A stretch of 59,152 bases of DNA. Origin: a virus. Each line of letters opens with the position of its first letter. The stretch's first letter is position 1. The notes under the pieces are model-generated. The model saw only the letters and a program-made list of their open reading frames with translations, was not told the DNA's origin and ran no database searches. Both the position numbers and the translations under genes were made by a program. Where the stretch lies: positions 1-59,152 of the IMG/VR virus record IMGVR_UViG_3300005290_000034, one strand, 5' to 3'. This document shows, piece after piece, positions 14,045 through 21,537 of this stretch.

Positions 14045-14760
14045 CGCCGCAAGAGACAACGACGGTTGCGACCGTGACGCCGATGCGCCTGCTGGAGATC
14101 GCCACGCAGCGGGGCGGTTCTATCGAGGAACTCTCTAAGCTGATGGATCTCGAGGAACGCTGGCAGAGGAACCGCGCCCGCGCTGCCTTCGATGAGGCAA
14201 TGGCCGCAGCTAAAGCCGATATCCCGGTAGTGAAGAAAAACAGAGAGGTCGATTTCGTATCGCAGAAAGGACGAACGAACTACCACTATGAGGACCTAGC
14301 TGAGATCGCCCGCACCATCGACCCGGTGTTATCGAAGCACGGCCTCTCCTACCGCTACCGCACAAGCTCCCAGCCTAACGAGCCAGTCACGGTAACGTGC
14401 ATCATCTCGCACCGTGGCGGGCATTCGGAGGAGAACACGCTATCGGCCGCTCGAGATGACTCTGGAAATAAGAACAGCATCCAAGCTATAGGCTCGACCA
14501 TCACATTTTTACAGAGGTATACGCTGAAAGCCGCTCTCGGGCTGGCTGCGGCGCAGGACGACGACGGGCAGACAGCCGAGAAACCTGCCGTCATTCCCGA
14601 TCCCGAAGGCAAGGCGAAACTGGAAGAGTGCGGCTCCATCCGCTCTTTGAATGAAACATGGAAGGCGCTTACAGGAAGTCAGCGCAAGACGCTTTCGGCA
14701 GTTGCCAATGAATGCCGCGAGCGTATCAAAGCGGCCGACAAGGAAGCCGCGCAAGCATGA
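14026..14760 (+). CDS. erf: ERF-family single-strand annealing protein
   Basis: A 244-aa ERF-superfamily recombinase. After an N-terminal helical segment comes the core: VKKNREVDFVSQKG, YHYEDLAEIARTIDPVLSKHGLSY, TCIISHRGGH, then IQAIGSTITFLQRYTLKAALGLAAAQDDD, which is the family's central motif. Such proteins anneal single strands for phage DNA recombination and circularisation. The YqaJ exonuclease one gene downstream forms the usual exonuclease/annealing pair; an HNH gene sits between them. Confidence 0.88.
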   Translation: MQNEVVTPQETTTVATVTPMRLLEIATQRGGSIEELSKLMDLEERWQRNRARAAFDEAMAAAKADIPVVKKNREVDFVSQKGRTNYHYEDLAEIARTIDPVLSKHGLSYRYRTSSQPNEPVTVTCIISHRGGHSEENTLSAARDDSGNKNSIQAIGSTITFLQRYTLKAALGLAAAQDDDGQTAEKPAVIPDPEGKAKLEECGSIRSLNETWKALTGSQRKTLSAVANECRERIKAADKEAAQA

Positions 14761-15200
14761 AGAACCGCGAACGCCTTCTGTTGATGCATATCTTCAATCA
14801 AATGAAGAAGCGATGCTACGACTCTACGCACAAACAATACAAAGATTATGGTGGACGTGGCATCACTATATGTGATCGATGGATTGCATCGTTCGATGCG
14901 TTTTACGCAGACATGTCACCCCGTCCCGCTGGCCTCTTGCTAGATCGGCGGGACAATGATGGTCCTTATTCGCCTGCCAATTGCCGGTGGGTTAGTAGAT
15001 CGGAATCTAATAGCAATCGGCGTAACTGCATTTATGTTTATTATCACGGTGAGCGCATCACTCTAAAAGAGGCGAGCCGTCGTGCTGGCTTGAAGTATCG
15101 GCGCGTCCATAAACGAATTATCGAGCATGGCTGGACAGTGGAAATGGCGCTTACTCTTCCGATAGGGCAAGCGTGGGGAACAAAACGGAGGGGCACGTGA
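14757..15200 (+). CDS. HNH-type homing endonuclease
   Basis: A 147-aa protein with YGGRGITICDRWIASFDAF, GLLLDRRDNDGPYSPANCRW and a trailing SNRRN, a pattern common in phage HNH/AP2-related homing nucleases. A C-terminal HTH-like region (ITLKEASRRAGLKYRRVHKR) follows. Inserted between the annealing protein and exonuclease genes, overlapping both by 4 bases. More AT-rich wording than its neighbours suggests recent transfer. Confidence 0.75.
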   Translation: MKNRERLLLMHIFNQMKKRCYDSTHKQYKDYGGRGITICDRWIASFDAFYADMSPRPAGLLLDRRDNDGPYSPANCRWVSRSESNSNRRNCIYVYYHGERITLKEASRRAGLKYRRVHKRIIEHGWTVEMALTLPIGQAWGTKRRGT

Positions 15201-15862
15201 GCGCCCCGCAAGGCAGCGCTGCTTGGCTTGCAGAAAGAGCCGGGGCGGCGACCTGTAGCCGCTTCAAGGATGTATTAGCCCGCACGAAGTCAGGAGAGGC
15301 CGCTACTCGGCGGAACTACAAAGCGCAGCTCGTCGTCGAGAGACTTACGGGCGAGCCTATGGAGAGTTACCAGAACGCGGCAATGGCGCACGGCACAGCA
15401 AGCGAGCCGCTCGCACGTGAGGCGTACGAGGCTTTCAGTGGGAACCTCGTCGAGCAAATCGGCTTCCGGCAGCACCCGACGATCGAATGGTGCGGCGGAT
15501 CGGTCGATGGACTGGTGGACGATGAAGGCATTATCGAGATAAAGGCGCCTTACGTGCCGAGCGTCCACTTAGACACACTGCTTAACGGCATGCCTCCAGA
15601 GCACATGCCACAGACGCAAGGGCTGATGCTTGTCCTGGATCGCCAGTGGTGCGATTTCATTTCCTGGGACGTGCGTTTCCCAGAGCATTTGCAGCTCTAC
15701 GTCGAGCGCGTCGAGAGAAACGATGCCTATATCGAAACCCTACAGAAAGAGGTCATTACCTTTCTCAAGGAAGTGCAATCGCTGCACGATCGCCTGATGA
15801 ACCGCACTCCGCTTATCGAGCAGCTTGCCGCGAGCCTGGACGTGGCTGGTTCGCAAGCATGA
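15197..15862 (+). CDS. YqaJ-type recombination exonuclease
   Basis: A 221-aa lambda-Exo-like nuclease. QGSAAWLAERAG near the start, GTASEPLAREAYEAF, GGSVDGLVDDEG (the catalytic acidic motif) and EIKAP (the Lys of the PD-(D/E)xK core) appear in the expected order. The start is GTG 15197, overlapping the preceding TGA. It would resect 5' strands for the ERF protein. Confidence 0.88.
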   Translation: MSAPQGSAAWLAERAGAATCSRFKDVLARTKSGEAATRRNYKAQLVVERLTGEPMESYQNAAMAHGTASEPLAREAYEAFSGNLVEQIGFRQHPTIEWCGGSVDGLVDDEGIIEIKAPYVPSVHLDTLLNGMPPEHMPQTQGLMLVLDRQWCDFISWDVRFPEHLQLYVERVERNDAYIETLQKEVITFLKEVQSLHDRLMNRTPLIEQLAASLDVAGSQA

Positions 15863-16029
15863 CACGCACAGACTTTTACATACTCGTGCGCGCTCTTGGT
15901 AAGGCATTGGATTTGGCCGATGCGCCCTTAGGCGAGTCGGCAGAGGATGAGTGGCGAGCCGCATACGCAACGCTGCGCATTATTGAGGCTGACTACAAGA
16001 AACGCTATTTGGCCCTTCCGCCAGAATGA
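15859..16029 (+). CDS. Small hypothetical protein (56 aa)
   Basis: ATG overlaps the exonuclease TGA, and the stop overlaps the NinB start. A helical, acidic 56-aa product (RALGKALDLADAPLGESAED). Position between exonuclease and NinB suggests an accessory recombination factor, but no family was recognised. Confidence 0.55.
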   Translation: MTRTDFYILVRALGKALDLADAPLGESAEDEWRAAYATLRIIEADYKKRYLALPPE

Positions 16030-16667
16030 CGAGTCTAATGTCAATTCTCCTGCCGCAGTCGCCGCCCGAGCCGAGAGGCGCGAGAGTGGTGACGTGGGAG
16101 ATACCAGAACCTCCGAAGCCGGAACCCAAACCGCAGCCGATACCCATGACGAACGCTGAGAGAGCCGCTAAACGCCGCCTCGCTACGAAAGCCTGGGCCG
16201 AGAGAAACACGGAACACAGGCTTGAATACAACCGCGAATACAAAGCTAAACGCAGGAGGAAAGGCGTGCCGTCCTTACACCGTCTATTCATATTGCACGA
16301 GACGCAGCACGTTGCGGGTGTCAGTTCGTTCCTGCAATCGAACTGGAAGGCGTTTGCGGATGCCGGCAAGCCGTTGCAGGTCGCGATAACTGAATACAAG
16401 TCGAAGCGTAGCGACGATCAGAACAAACGATACTGGGCTGTGCTGCGGGAGATTGCGGAAAAGGCGTGGATCAACGGCAAGCAATACTCGGACGAAGTCT
16501 GGCACGAACAGATGAAGCGGCAGTTTATCGGCATGGAGTCGCTGCCCAGCGGTGGGCATTACGGAATCTCGACCACGAAGCTCAGTGTGTCCGCATTTGC
16601 AGAATACATGACGCAAGTAGAACAATATGCTGCGTCAGAGCTGGGCGTGCAGTTCGATGCGTGCTGA
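16026..16667 (+). CDS. ninB: NinB/Orf-like recombination mediator
   Basis: Residues about 85-213 match NinB: LFILHETQHVAGVSSFL, a RSDDQNKRYWAVLREIAEKA core (the SxDQNxxLWAML motif of the family), SDEVWHEQMKRQF and a C-terminal GISTTKLSVSAFAEYM. NinB/Orf binds single-stranded DNA and SSB and loads annealing proteins. The N-terminal about 80 residues are an unusual Pro-rich then strongly basic extension (PEPPKPEPKPQPIP, KRRLATKAWAERN), perhaps a separate DNA-binding tail. Confidence 0.8.
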   Translation: MTSLMSILLPQSPPEPRGARVVTWEIPEPPKPEPKPQPIPMTNAERAAKRRLATKAWAERNTEHRLEYNREYKAKRRRKGVPSLHRLFILHETQHVAGVSSFLQSNWKAFADAGKPLQVAITEYKSKRSDDQNKRYWAVLREIAEKAWINGKQYSDEVWHEQMKRQFIGMESLPSGGHYGISTTKLSVSAFAEYMTQVEQYAASELGVQFDAC

Positions 16668-16950
16668 GGACCGCCACAAAGAGCGCGTGCATTCTGTCGG
16701 CTGCTCAGTCTGCCGTCGTCTCGGACGCGGTTACGTTCAGGCCCAAGCTCACCACGTTGCGGAACATACCGGCAAGCGTCACCCGTTCGCGCTGGCGAAT
16801 CTCTGCGAGGAGCACCACGATCCGCACCGGACAGGATCGGGCTTTCACGGCATGGGGACGAAACGCTTCTGTTCGATATTCAAAGTGCCGGGTGAAACTG
16901 AATGGGGTTTATTGGCGTGGGCGATTGAAGACTTGGAGAGATACGCATGA
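16657..16950 (+). CDS. Ref-like HNH recombination nuclease
   Basis: A 97-aa protein beginning at ATG 16657: HKERVHSVGCSVCRRLG, then AQAHHVAEHTGKRHPF, LCEEHHD and a GFHGMG segment. The CxxC, HH and HH pattern fits the phage P1 Ref-type HNH fold, a RecA-dependent nuclease family. It overlaps the NinB gene, as lambda-type recombination genes often do. Confidence 0.7.
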   Translation: MRAEDRHKERVHSVGCSVCRRLGRGYVQAQAHHVAEHTGKRHPFALANLCEEHHDPHRTGSGFHGMGTKRFCSIFKVPGETEWGLLAWAIEDLERYA

Positions 16951-17135
16951 TGGCTATCTGTGAGAAATGCGGCGCTCGCATTGAATGCGGACACCGGATT
17001 GAGGGCTGGCGCGGCATCCTGGTTACGGCGTTCTGGGACGTCGTCTTCACGCTCGTCTTTGCGGCGGTACTTCTGTACGTGTATTGCCCCGAGCCGCCGC
17101 TGCTCCCGCTTAACCCGAAGGTGACGTATGGCTGA
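16947..17135 (+). CDS. Membrane protein with N-terminal zinc pair (62 aa)
   Basis: CEKCG and EC near the N-terminus, then one transmembrane helix (VVFTLVFAAVLLYVYC) and a Pro-rich end. Start overlaps the preceding TGA. Function unknown. Confidence 0.55.
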   Translation: MMAICEKCGARIECGHRIEGWRGILVTAFWDVVFTLVFAAVLLYVYCPEPPLLPLNPKVTYG

Positions 17136-17208
17136 TCAACCGGGCTGGGTCAACATTCCGCGCTGGGCGTGGAACCATCAGCATCAACCGCAGGAGCAGT
17201 GGCGATGA
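17128..17208 (+). CDS. Trp-rich microprotein (26 aa)
   Basis: ATG at 17128, stop overlapping the next ATG. The 26-aa peptide has four Trp residues (GWVNIPRWAWNHQ). Supported only by its exact fit between neighbours; it could also be non-coding. Confidence 0.35.
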   Translation: MADQPGWVNIPRWAWNHQHQPQEQWR

Positions 17209-17867
17209 CTGACTTTCTGACGAAGAAAGCACGCGAAGTCGGACTCGCTTCCGACCCGGAGGCGATGAACGACGTGAGCGAACTGGTGCGGCGAATCGAG
17301 TCGCTTGCAGAGAAGGCGACGCCCGGTCCGTATTTCATCAGCGGTGATGATGCTGCGGATACGACGGCTCATCGCAACAGCGGACTTGCGCTGATCGATA
17401 CCGGGCGCAACGAGGACTGGCCTGTGCTGCGGCTTGGCGAATGGCCTACCACACGATTCATAGCGGAATTGCTCAACGCATGGCCTGAGATCAGAAAATT
17501 GCTGCTGGAGAAATCGTCTGCCACGGCCCGCGCCGAAGCGGCAGAGGAAGCACGCGATTCACACATGCGCCTTTGTATCGGTGAAATGCGACGCGCCGAA
17601 GCGGCAGAGCGGGCATGGATTCCGGTTAGCGAGAGGTTGCCAGACCCGATACCCGTTCACCCTGTCGGCAACTATTCAGCATACGTTCTCTGCTATTGCC
17701 GTGGATGGATACCGCCCACTTACGCTATGCAAGCGGCATTTAATGGAAATGGCGAGTTCATCGGATGGGTCGGTCAATCAGCACAGACAGATTGCGTTAC
17801 ACACTGGATGCCGCTTCCGGCTCCACCCGACGCCGCGCTAGCCGCCCCGCGCGAGGGAGGGAAATGA
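17205..17867 (+). CDS. DUF551-containing phage protein (220 aa)
   Basis: The C-terminal about 90 residues match DUF551: AWIPVSERLPDP at the start of the domain, a central VLCYCRGW strand and a closing THWMPLPAPP. The N-terminal about 60 residues contain a TPGPYF motif like the HTPGPW family in this operon, and the middle is a helical linker. DUF551 proteins are frequent in phage early operons; function unknown. ATGA overlap fixes the start. Confidence 0.75.
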   Translation: MTDFLTKKAREVGLASDPEAMNDVSELVRRIESLAEKATPGPYFISGDDAADTTAHRNSGLALIDTGRNEDWPVLRLGEWPTTRFIAELLNAWPEIRKLLLEKSSATARAEAAEEARDSHMRLCIGEMRRAEAAERAWIPVSERLPDPIPVHPVGNYSAYVLCYCRGWIPPTYAMQAAFNGNGEFIGWVGQSAQTDCVTHWMPLPAPPDAALAAPREGGK

Positions 17868-18043
17868 TGAACGAAGAATGTTCCGTGATCGTTCGTGCGG
17901 GGGCGGGTTACTACCGCTATACGTCCAAGCCGTCTAACTGTCAGCTAAAGGCAGTCGTTGAACGTGATGGACGATGGTGTTGCAAGCGCCACGATCCAGC
18001 CAAGCTCAAGCCCGCCCGGCGCGCTGACGAGAGGGACGCATGA
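17864..18043 (+). CDS. Small Cys-containing protein (59 aa)
   Basis: Start at ATG ATG behind GAGGGAGGG. Cys pairs (SNCQL, WCCKRHD) and a basic tail suggest a small zinc protein. A start-type sequence GAGAGGGACGCATGA spans its 3' end. Confidence 0.55.
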   Translation: MMNEECSVIVRAGAGYYRYTSKPSNCQLKAVVERDGRWCCKRHDPAKLKPARRADERDA

Positions 18044-18222
18044 TTGCTAAATATGTTCCGGCAGGAGACATGCCAAAAATGCCTCAGGGGATAAGGCTTT
18101 GGAGAGAACGCGCTGTCCGTAACTATGTTCTCGCAATGGCCGCTTATCTGCGGGCGAGGGAACCAACTGACGCAGCGTGTCAAAGGCAACGGGTTAGGGG
18201 ACGTGAACGGGAGCCTTGGTGA
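18040..18222 (+). CDS. Hypothetical protein (60 aa)
   Basis: Starts in GAGAGGGACGCATGA (18029-18043), a sequence repeated exactly at 18324-18338 before another gene. Helical middle (LWRERAVRNYVLAMAAYL), basic C-terminus. Not recognised. Confidence 0.5.
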   Translation: MIAKYVPAGDMPKMPQGIRLWRERAVRNYVLAMAAYLRAREPTDAACQRQRVRGREREPW

Positions 18223-18338
18223 TCTGGCGCCTGATCCACCACTGTATAGCTCACCCGTTGCTGCTCACATCAACGCAGCGGGCTATGAGATTCCATGATT
18301 GGACAGCCAGCAAAGGATGGGGAGAGAGGGACGCATGA
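18219..18338 (+). CDS. Small phage protein, AHPLL family (39 aa)
   Basis: GTG at 18219 overlaps the preceding TGA. The sequence IWRLIHHCIAHPLLLTS followed by FHDWTA matches a short motif seen in many phage microproteins. Function unknown. Confidence 0.5.
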   Translation: MIWRLIHHCIAHPLLLTSTQRAMRFHDWTASKGWGERDA

Positions 18339-18940
18339 GCACGCCGAGCGAGACGCTGAATGCTGTAGACATTGAGTTGCTACGTGACTTCCTGCTGCAT
18401 GGCCGGATGTTCTCGGACGAATGGCTGAAACTTATCAACCTAACATGTGATGCGGCTTTAGACCGAGCCCAGGCGCGCAGGGAGTTGGAGGAGGCGAAGC
18501 GTGTCATCGACGGACTTCGCATAACTGGAACTGTGCGTGTCGAAACCGAAGCACAGCACGCCCTCGTCTCCGCGCAGGCCGAGAACGAACGGCTGCGGAT
18601 AGCTCTCGAAATGCACGATGAGATAGAGAAGCGAACGAACGCTCGCGCCGACTCTCTCGCTGCCCTCGTAAAGCAACTGCAACTCGAACAGGATACTGCC
18701 ATCGAACGCGCCGACTCTCTCGCTCGCGAGCTGGAGACGATCAAAGATCTGTATGAGGCTGGCAAGAGGCACTGGAATCCAGTCTACGAGATTGTTCTGA
18801 ACGAGCGCGACAAGCTCAAGGCGGAGCTGGAGACGATTCGGGCAATACACGCAGACTGGAATATGAACGCGGATGTCACTGACCTGATGGCCATGATCCG
18901 CATAGACGCCGCCCTCCAGCCCCGAGGCGAACATGAGTGA
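18335..18940 (+). CDS. Coiled-coil protein (201 aa)
   Basis: Residues about 40-170 are continuous heptad-type helix (ARRELEEAKRVIDGL, ENERLRIALEMHDEIEKR, ERADSLARELETI), so a long coiled coil and probably an oligomer. ADSLA occurs twice, about 22 residues apart. Start in the second GAGAGGGACGCATGA copy. No enzymatic motif. Confidence 0.65.
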   Translation: MSTPSETLNAVDIELLRDFLLHGRMFSDEWLKLINLTCDAALDRAQARRELEEAKRVIDGLRITGTVRVETEAQHALVSAQAENERLRIALEMHDEIEKRTNARADSLAALVKQLQLEQDTAIERADSLARELETIKDLYEAGKRHWNPVYEIVLNERDKLKAELETIRAIHADWNMNADVTDLMAMIRIDAALQPRGEHE

Positions 18941-19253
18941 ACTGACGCGCGCAGATATTGCGAAGCTACTAGAGCGATGGTTGCACAGCGGGTGCCCAGA
19001 CTGCCTAGGCGATTGCGCGTCTGCCAATCCACCAGTGACTTGCTGCATTGTCCGAGAAACCTACGATGCCCTGCGCTCCCTCTCTGCGCCCGAGCGCGAG
19101 GGGTGGGTGAGCGTGCCGAAGGAACCGACAAGGGAAATGCTCGCGGCTGCGTTGGGCAAGCCCGGATTGCAGCTTTTGAACATGGATAGACTGCCCGCCG
19201 GTCAAATCGTAAAGATATGGAGCACCATGCTCGCCGCCCTATCAAATGAGTGA
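18933..19253 (+). CDS. Hypothetical protein (106 aa)
   Basis: A Cys cluster (GCPDCLGDC and CC) lies near residues 20-38, and a C-terminal segment WVSVPKEPTREMLAAAL follows, which resembles the DUF551-like SVPxEPT motif. Possibly a small zinc domain linked to a phage accessory domain. Confidence 0.6.
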   Translation: MSELTRADIAKLLERWLHSGCPDCLGDCASANPPVTCCIVRETYDALRSLSAPEREGWVSVPKEPTREMLAAALGKPGLQLLNMDRLPAGQIVKIWSTMLAALSNE

Positions 19254-19665
19254 GCTTAAAAGCTGTCCGTTCTGCGGCAGTGATCGAGTGGCTCTCTGGA
19301 AGCCGACCTGCAATCGTCAGTCACCCTATAACCCGGCCGATCGCGCTTACCCGGAGGTCGGGTGTCGCGACTGTTTCGCCTCGGCTCACGGGAAAGATTG
19401 GGACGAGACTGGGCGCACAGCCATAGCAGCCTGGAACCGTCGCGCGAGCGCGCAGGATGCGAGAGAGGCGGCAGACGCCGCGCGCTGGCAACATTTCGTG
19501 TCTCATATCAGTGGTGGACGTGACCCGCACGGACGCGAATGTTTCGTTATCGAGATTCCAGACCCACGTCCCGGCGTCAGCATCATGCGCGGCTCGGTTG
19601 CCGAACATTTCACCGACGCGATAGACGCCGCCCTTCGCGCCGCCGCGCCGAGCGGGGAGGACTAA
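19246..19665 (+). CDS. Lar-like zinc-ribbon protein
   Basis: N-terminus LKSCPFCGSDRVAL, then VGCRDCFAS and AIAAWNRRA, the signature of the Lar family (restriction alleviation protein fold). The C-terminal half (about 75-139) is a different, alpha/beta region. Lar of Rac prophage modulates type I restriction; here only the fold is inferred. Its TAA overlaps the TAG of the opposite-strand gene in CTAA. Confidence 0.7.
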   Translation: MSELKSCPFCGSDRVALWKPTCNRQSPYNPADRAYPEVGCRDCFASAHGKDWDETGRTAIAAWNRRASAQDAREAADAARWQHFVSHISGGRDPHGRECFVIEIPDPRPGVSIMRGSVAEHFTDAIDAALRAAAPSGED

Positions 19666-19817
19666 ATCCGCCCCAGCACCAGCAGCACCACCAGGACAAT
19701 GACGATGAGACCGATGGCGCCGACAGGTCCGTGGCCCCAGCCCGAGTGATAGCCGTAACCGCCGCCGCCGAGTAAGACGACGATGAGAAGAATCACCAGT
19801 AGCGTGGTTACGTTCAT
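19662..19817 (-). CDS. Opposite-strand small membrane protein (51 aa)
   Basis: On the minus strand inside the plus operon. ATG 19815-19817 with AGGAGG 8 bases upstream, stop TAG 19662-19664. Two hydrophobic helices (TLLVILLIVVLLGGGG and AIGLIVIVLVVLLVL) flank a glycine/aromatic turn (YGYHSGWGHG), the layout of small DUF3309-like membrane proteins. Could belong to the leftward lysis/late transcript. Confidence 0.7.
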   Translation of the reverse strand: MNVTTLLVILLIVVLLGGGGYGYHSGWGHGPVGAIGLIVIVLVVLLVLGRI

Positions 19818-19836
19818 GGGAGGTTCCTCCTAAATG
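19815..19836. promoter_or_regulatory. Bidirectional ribosome-binding palindrome 1
   Basis: CATGGGAGGTTCCTCCTAAATG: GGGAGG serves the plus-strand ATG at 19834, and the same arms read AGGAGG on the minus strand for the ATG at 19817. Two divergent start codons share one palindrome. Confidence 0.65.
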
Positions 19837-20025
19837 GCCGACATTTTCGTGGTTGAGAAAAGCACGGATCTGGAAATCTACAGGAACGATACCGGCTTTA
19901 ACTTGTGCGTAAATGACCCGGACTGGGGCGATAGCGAAAGCGGATGGGGATGCCGCGCGCGCATTCAACTCACCGATGTGGAAATGCGCGGACTGATTGA
20001 ATGGGCGACCAAACACTTAGCATGA
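19834..20025 (+). CDS. Hypothetical protein (63 aa)
   Basis: Beta-rich acidic product (VEKSTDLEIYRNDTGFNLCV) ending in a helix (EMRGLIEWATKH). Plus strand, directly after the bidirectional ribosome-binding site. Not recognised. Confidence 0.6.
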   Translation: MADIFVVEKSTDLEIYRNDTGFNLCVNDPDWGDSESGWGCRARIQLTDVEMRGLIEWATKHLA

Positions 20026-20216
20026 ACGATACGAACCTTATCCTGTGCAACATCTGGTGTGCTGCATCGCTTGTTTTATCAGCGAACGATTACCTGTGGC
20101 ATTCAGGGGCGGCGCTATTCTTAGCGTTGCTATTCATTGCCTCGCATCTATGGTCGCAAGGCACTCCGACGTCTGCTCAGACTACAGTCCAGACGGCACA
20201 GGCAACGGAACAGTAG
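20022..20216 (+). CDS. Small membrane protein (64 aa)
   Basis: ATG at 20022 overlaps the preceding TGA. Two hydrophobic segments (IWCAASLVLSA and ALFLALLFIASHLW) and a Gln/Thr-rich tail. Overlaps the end of the minus-strand lipoprotein gene by 35 bases. Confidence 0.6.
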   Translation: MNDTNLILCNIWCAASLVLSANDYLWHSGAALFLALLFIASHLWSQGTPTSAQTTVQTAQATEQ

Positions 20217-20391
20217 TGCCACCGAGCGGAACCATGCACTCAGCGAGAATGGTTACTTTGTTGCCGTCCCGCTTGTATTCAACCTTGGAGCAGTATTCGA
20301 AGCTCGGCGTATTTCCGACGATCTGCGAGCCGAGAGCGGAGCAGCCGGCCAGCGCCGCGATGACGATAACGAGAACGAGCGCATAACGCAT
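20182..20391 (-). CDS. Opposite-strand lipoprotein (69 aa)
   Basis: ATG 20389-20391, stop 20182-20184. The signal peptide MRYALVLVIVIAALAGCSAL has a clear lipobox (LAGC), giving a mature lipoprotein of about 54 residues with two later Cys. It lies just beyond the endolysin on the same strand, so an outer-membrane spanin-like or exclusion role is possible, though it is not especially Pro-rich as Rz1 proteins are. Confidence 0.75.
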   Translation of the reverse strand: MRYALVLVIVIAALAGCSALGSQIVGNTPSFEYCSKVEYKRDGNKVTILAECMVPLGGTTVPLPVPSGL

Positions 20392-20405
20392 GGAGGTTCC
20401 TTTTG
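20389..20405. promoter_or_regulatory. Bidirectional ribosome-binding region 2
   Basis: CATGGAGGTTCCTTTTG: GGAGG (plus) precedes the TTG start at 20403, while AAAGGAA (minus) precedes the lipoprotein ATG. It resembles the junction at 19815 (CATGGGAGGTTCCT), so both look derived from one arrangement. Confidence 0.55.
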
Positions 20406-20594
20406 ACGGACGAAAAACTGCGAGAGATTTGGGCGCTGTGTTTCGAGAACGACGAGGCAGATGATGTGAACGATATTCACGACCTGACAGCACATTGCCG
20501 CGCCCTGATAGCCGAAGTGCGGCGGCTGCAGGAACGCGTCAGGCAACTCGACCCATACGGACGAGGCGTAGTGTCCGCTAGCGAGGACTTCTAA
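20403..20594 (+). CDS. Hypothetical protein (63 aa), TTG start
   Basis: TTG at 20403 behind GGAGG. Helical, acidic N-half (TDEKLREIWALCFENDEADD) and a second helix (LIAEVRRLQERVRQL). Last gene of the rightward operon; its TAA overlaps the endolysin TAG in CTAA. Confidence 0.55.
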   Translation: MTDEKLREIWALCFENDEADDVNDIHDLTAHCRALIAEVRRLQERVRQLDPYGRGVVSASEDF

Positions 20595-21001
20595 CCCTCC
20601 CGCATCATCTGCGCTAACCGCTGCGCCCTAGCGCCTACCTGCACCGCCCACGCACTGGAGAGCATCGCGAGCGCCGCCTCGTCGTAGCGGCCCTCTTCAG
20701 CCAATGTCAAGGTATGGTGGAAGCCGAGCAGGCCCTTTACGCCGAGGTTAAATCCCATGTTAAGGAGCACCCGCTGCCTTACTTCGGACAGTTTGCGCCA
20801 CCACGGCAGAGCCTTGTCGAGTTCTTCCTCGACCTCGCGGATGTCGTTCTCGAGCAGGTACAGCGCCTCTTCGCTCGAGATGCCTTTGGCGTCGAGATTA
20901 CGGCCAATGCCCAAGGTCAAATGACCGGCGCTGCAATGATAGGGCTTGAGCCGGATGCCCTCGTCTCGGATCAGTTCGTCCTTTAGCCGCTCGTAGTCCA
21001 C
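20591..21001 (-). CDS. T4-type lysozyme endolysin (GH24)
   Basis: A 136-aa muramidase. The catalytic triad motif is visible as Glu14 (RDEG), Cys23 (PYHC) and Thr29 (HLT), the E-8-C-5-T variant of the T4 lysozyme E-8-D-5-T motif, followed by LGIGRNLD. The C-terminal half matches the helical lobe (QRVLLNMGFNLGVKGLLGF). No signal peptide, so it needs a holin. The membrane genes just upstream on this strand supply candidates. Confidence 0.88.
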   Translation of the reverse strand: MDYERLKDELIRDEGIRLKPYHCSAGHLTLGIGRNLDAKGISSEEALYLLENDIREVEEELDKALPWWRKLSEVRQRVLLNMGFNLGVKGLLGFHHTLTLAEEGRYDEAALAMLSSAWAVQVGARAQRLAQMMREG

Positions 21002-21528
21002 TAGTCTATTTCCGGTTTGACGGTAGTAACCTTGAGCGGACTATCGACGCCGGGGCCATTGACTACCTGCACAGGCATCGGTTCGGATGTTTTGGTAGCG
21101 GCTACCCGGTGCGCTTCAGCGATGACGTTGGCTGCTGCCACTGTCGCCTCTGCGATCAAGGCGCGCGCCTTTTCTTCGGCTGCATCCACCAGTGTCGACG
21201 CGGGCGGAGACGTACGCTCGCGTTCACGCTGCCTGTCCACTTCCTGAGCTGCGCCTCTTTGGATGAACACCTGCTCGAACAGACGCTTGAATTCGTCCAT
21301 GCGACTATTAACCGCCTGGTGCGTCTCGGCGGCTTGCTTATCCGCCTTCCCTGCTCGCAGGCTCGCCATTCCAGAAAATATTGCCGCGATGACGGTCCCG
21401 ATCGCCGCAATAGCGAGTGCGAGACCTTGCCAGTCGGTCTGAGCGCGCGCCGCTTGCGCTTCCATCAGCGCCTTTATCGCAGCTATCACCGCCGGGTCTG
21501 TTACTGCCGTGACTGTGTTGAGCTCCAT
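21001..21528 (-). CDS. Membrane-anchored coiled-coil protein (175 aa), lysis region
   Basis: One transmembrane helix (about residues 34-56, LALAIAAIGTVIAAIFSGMA), then a charged helical domain (ADKQAAETHQAVNSRMDEF, AAEEKARALIAEATVAAA). Translation overlaps the endolysin ATG. Could be a holin-like or inner-membrane lysis factor; family not recognised. Confidence 0.6.
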   Translation of the reverse strand: MELNTVTAVTDPAVIAAIKALMEAQAARAQTDWQGLALAIAAIGTVIAAIFSGMASLRAGKADKQAAETHQAVNSRMDEFKRLFEQVFIQRGAAQEVDRQRERERTSPPASTLVDAAEEKARALIAEATVAAANVIAEAHRVAATKTSEPMPVQVVNGPGVDSPLKVTTVKPEID

Positions 21529-21537
21529 ATCACGCCT

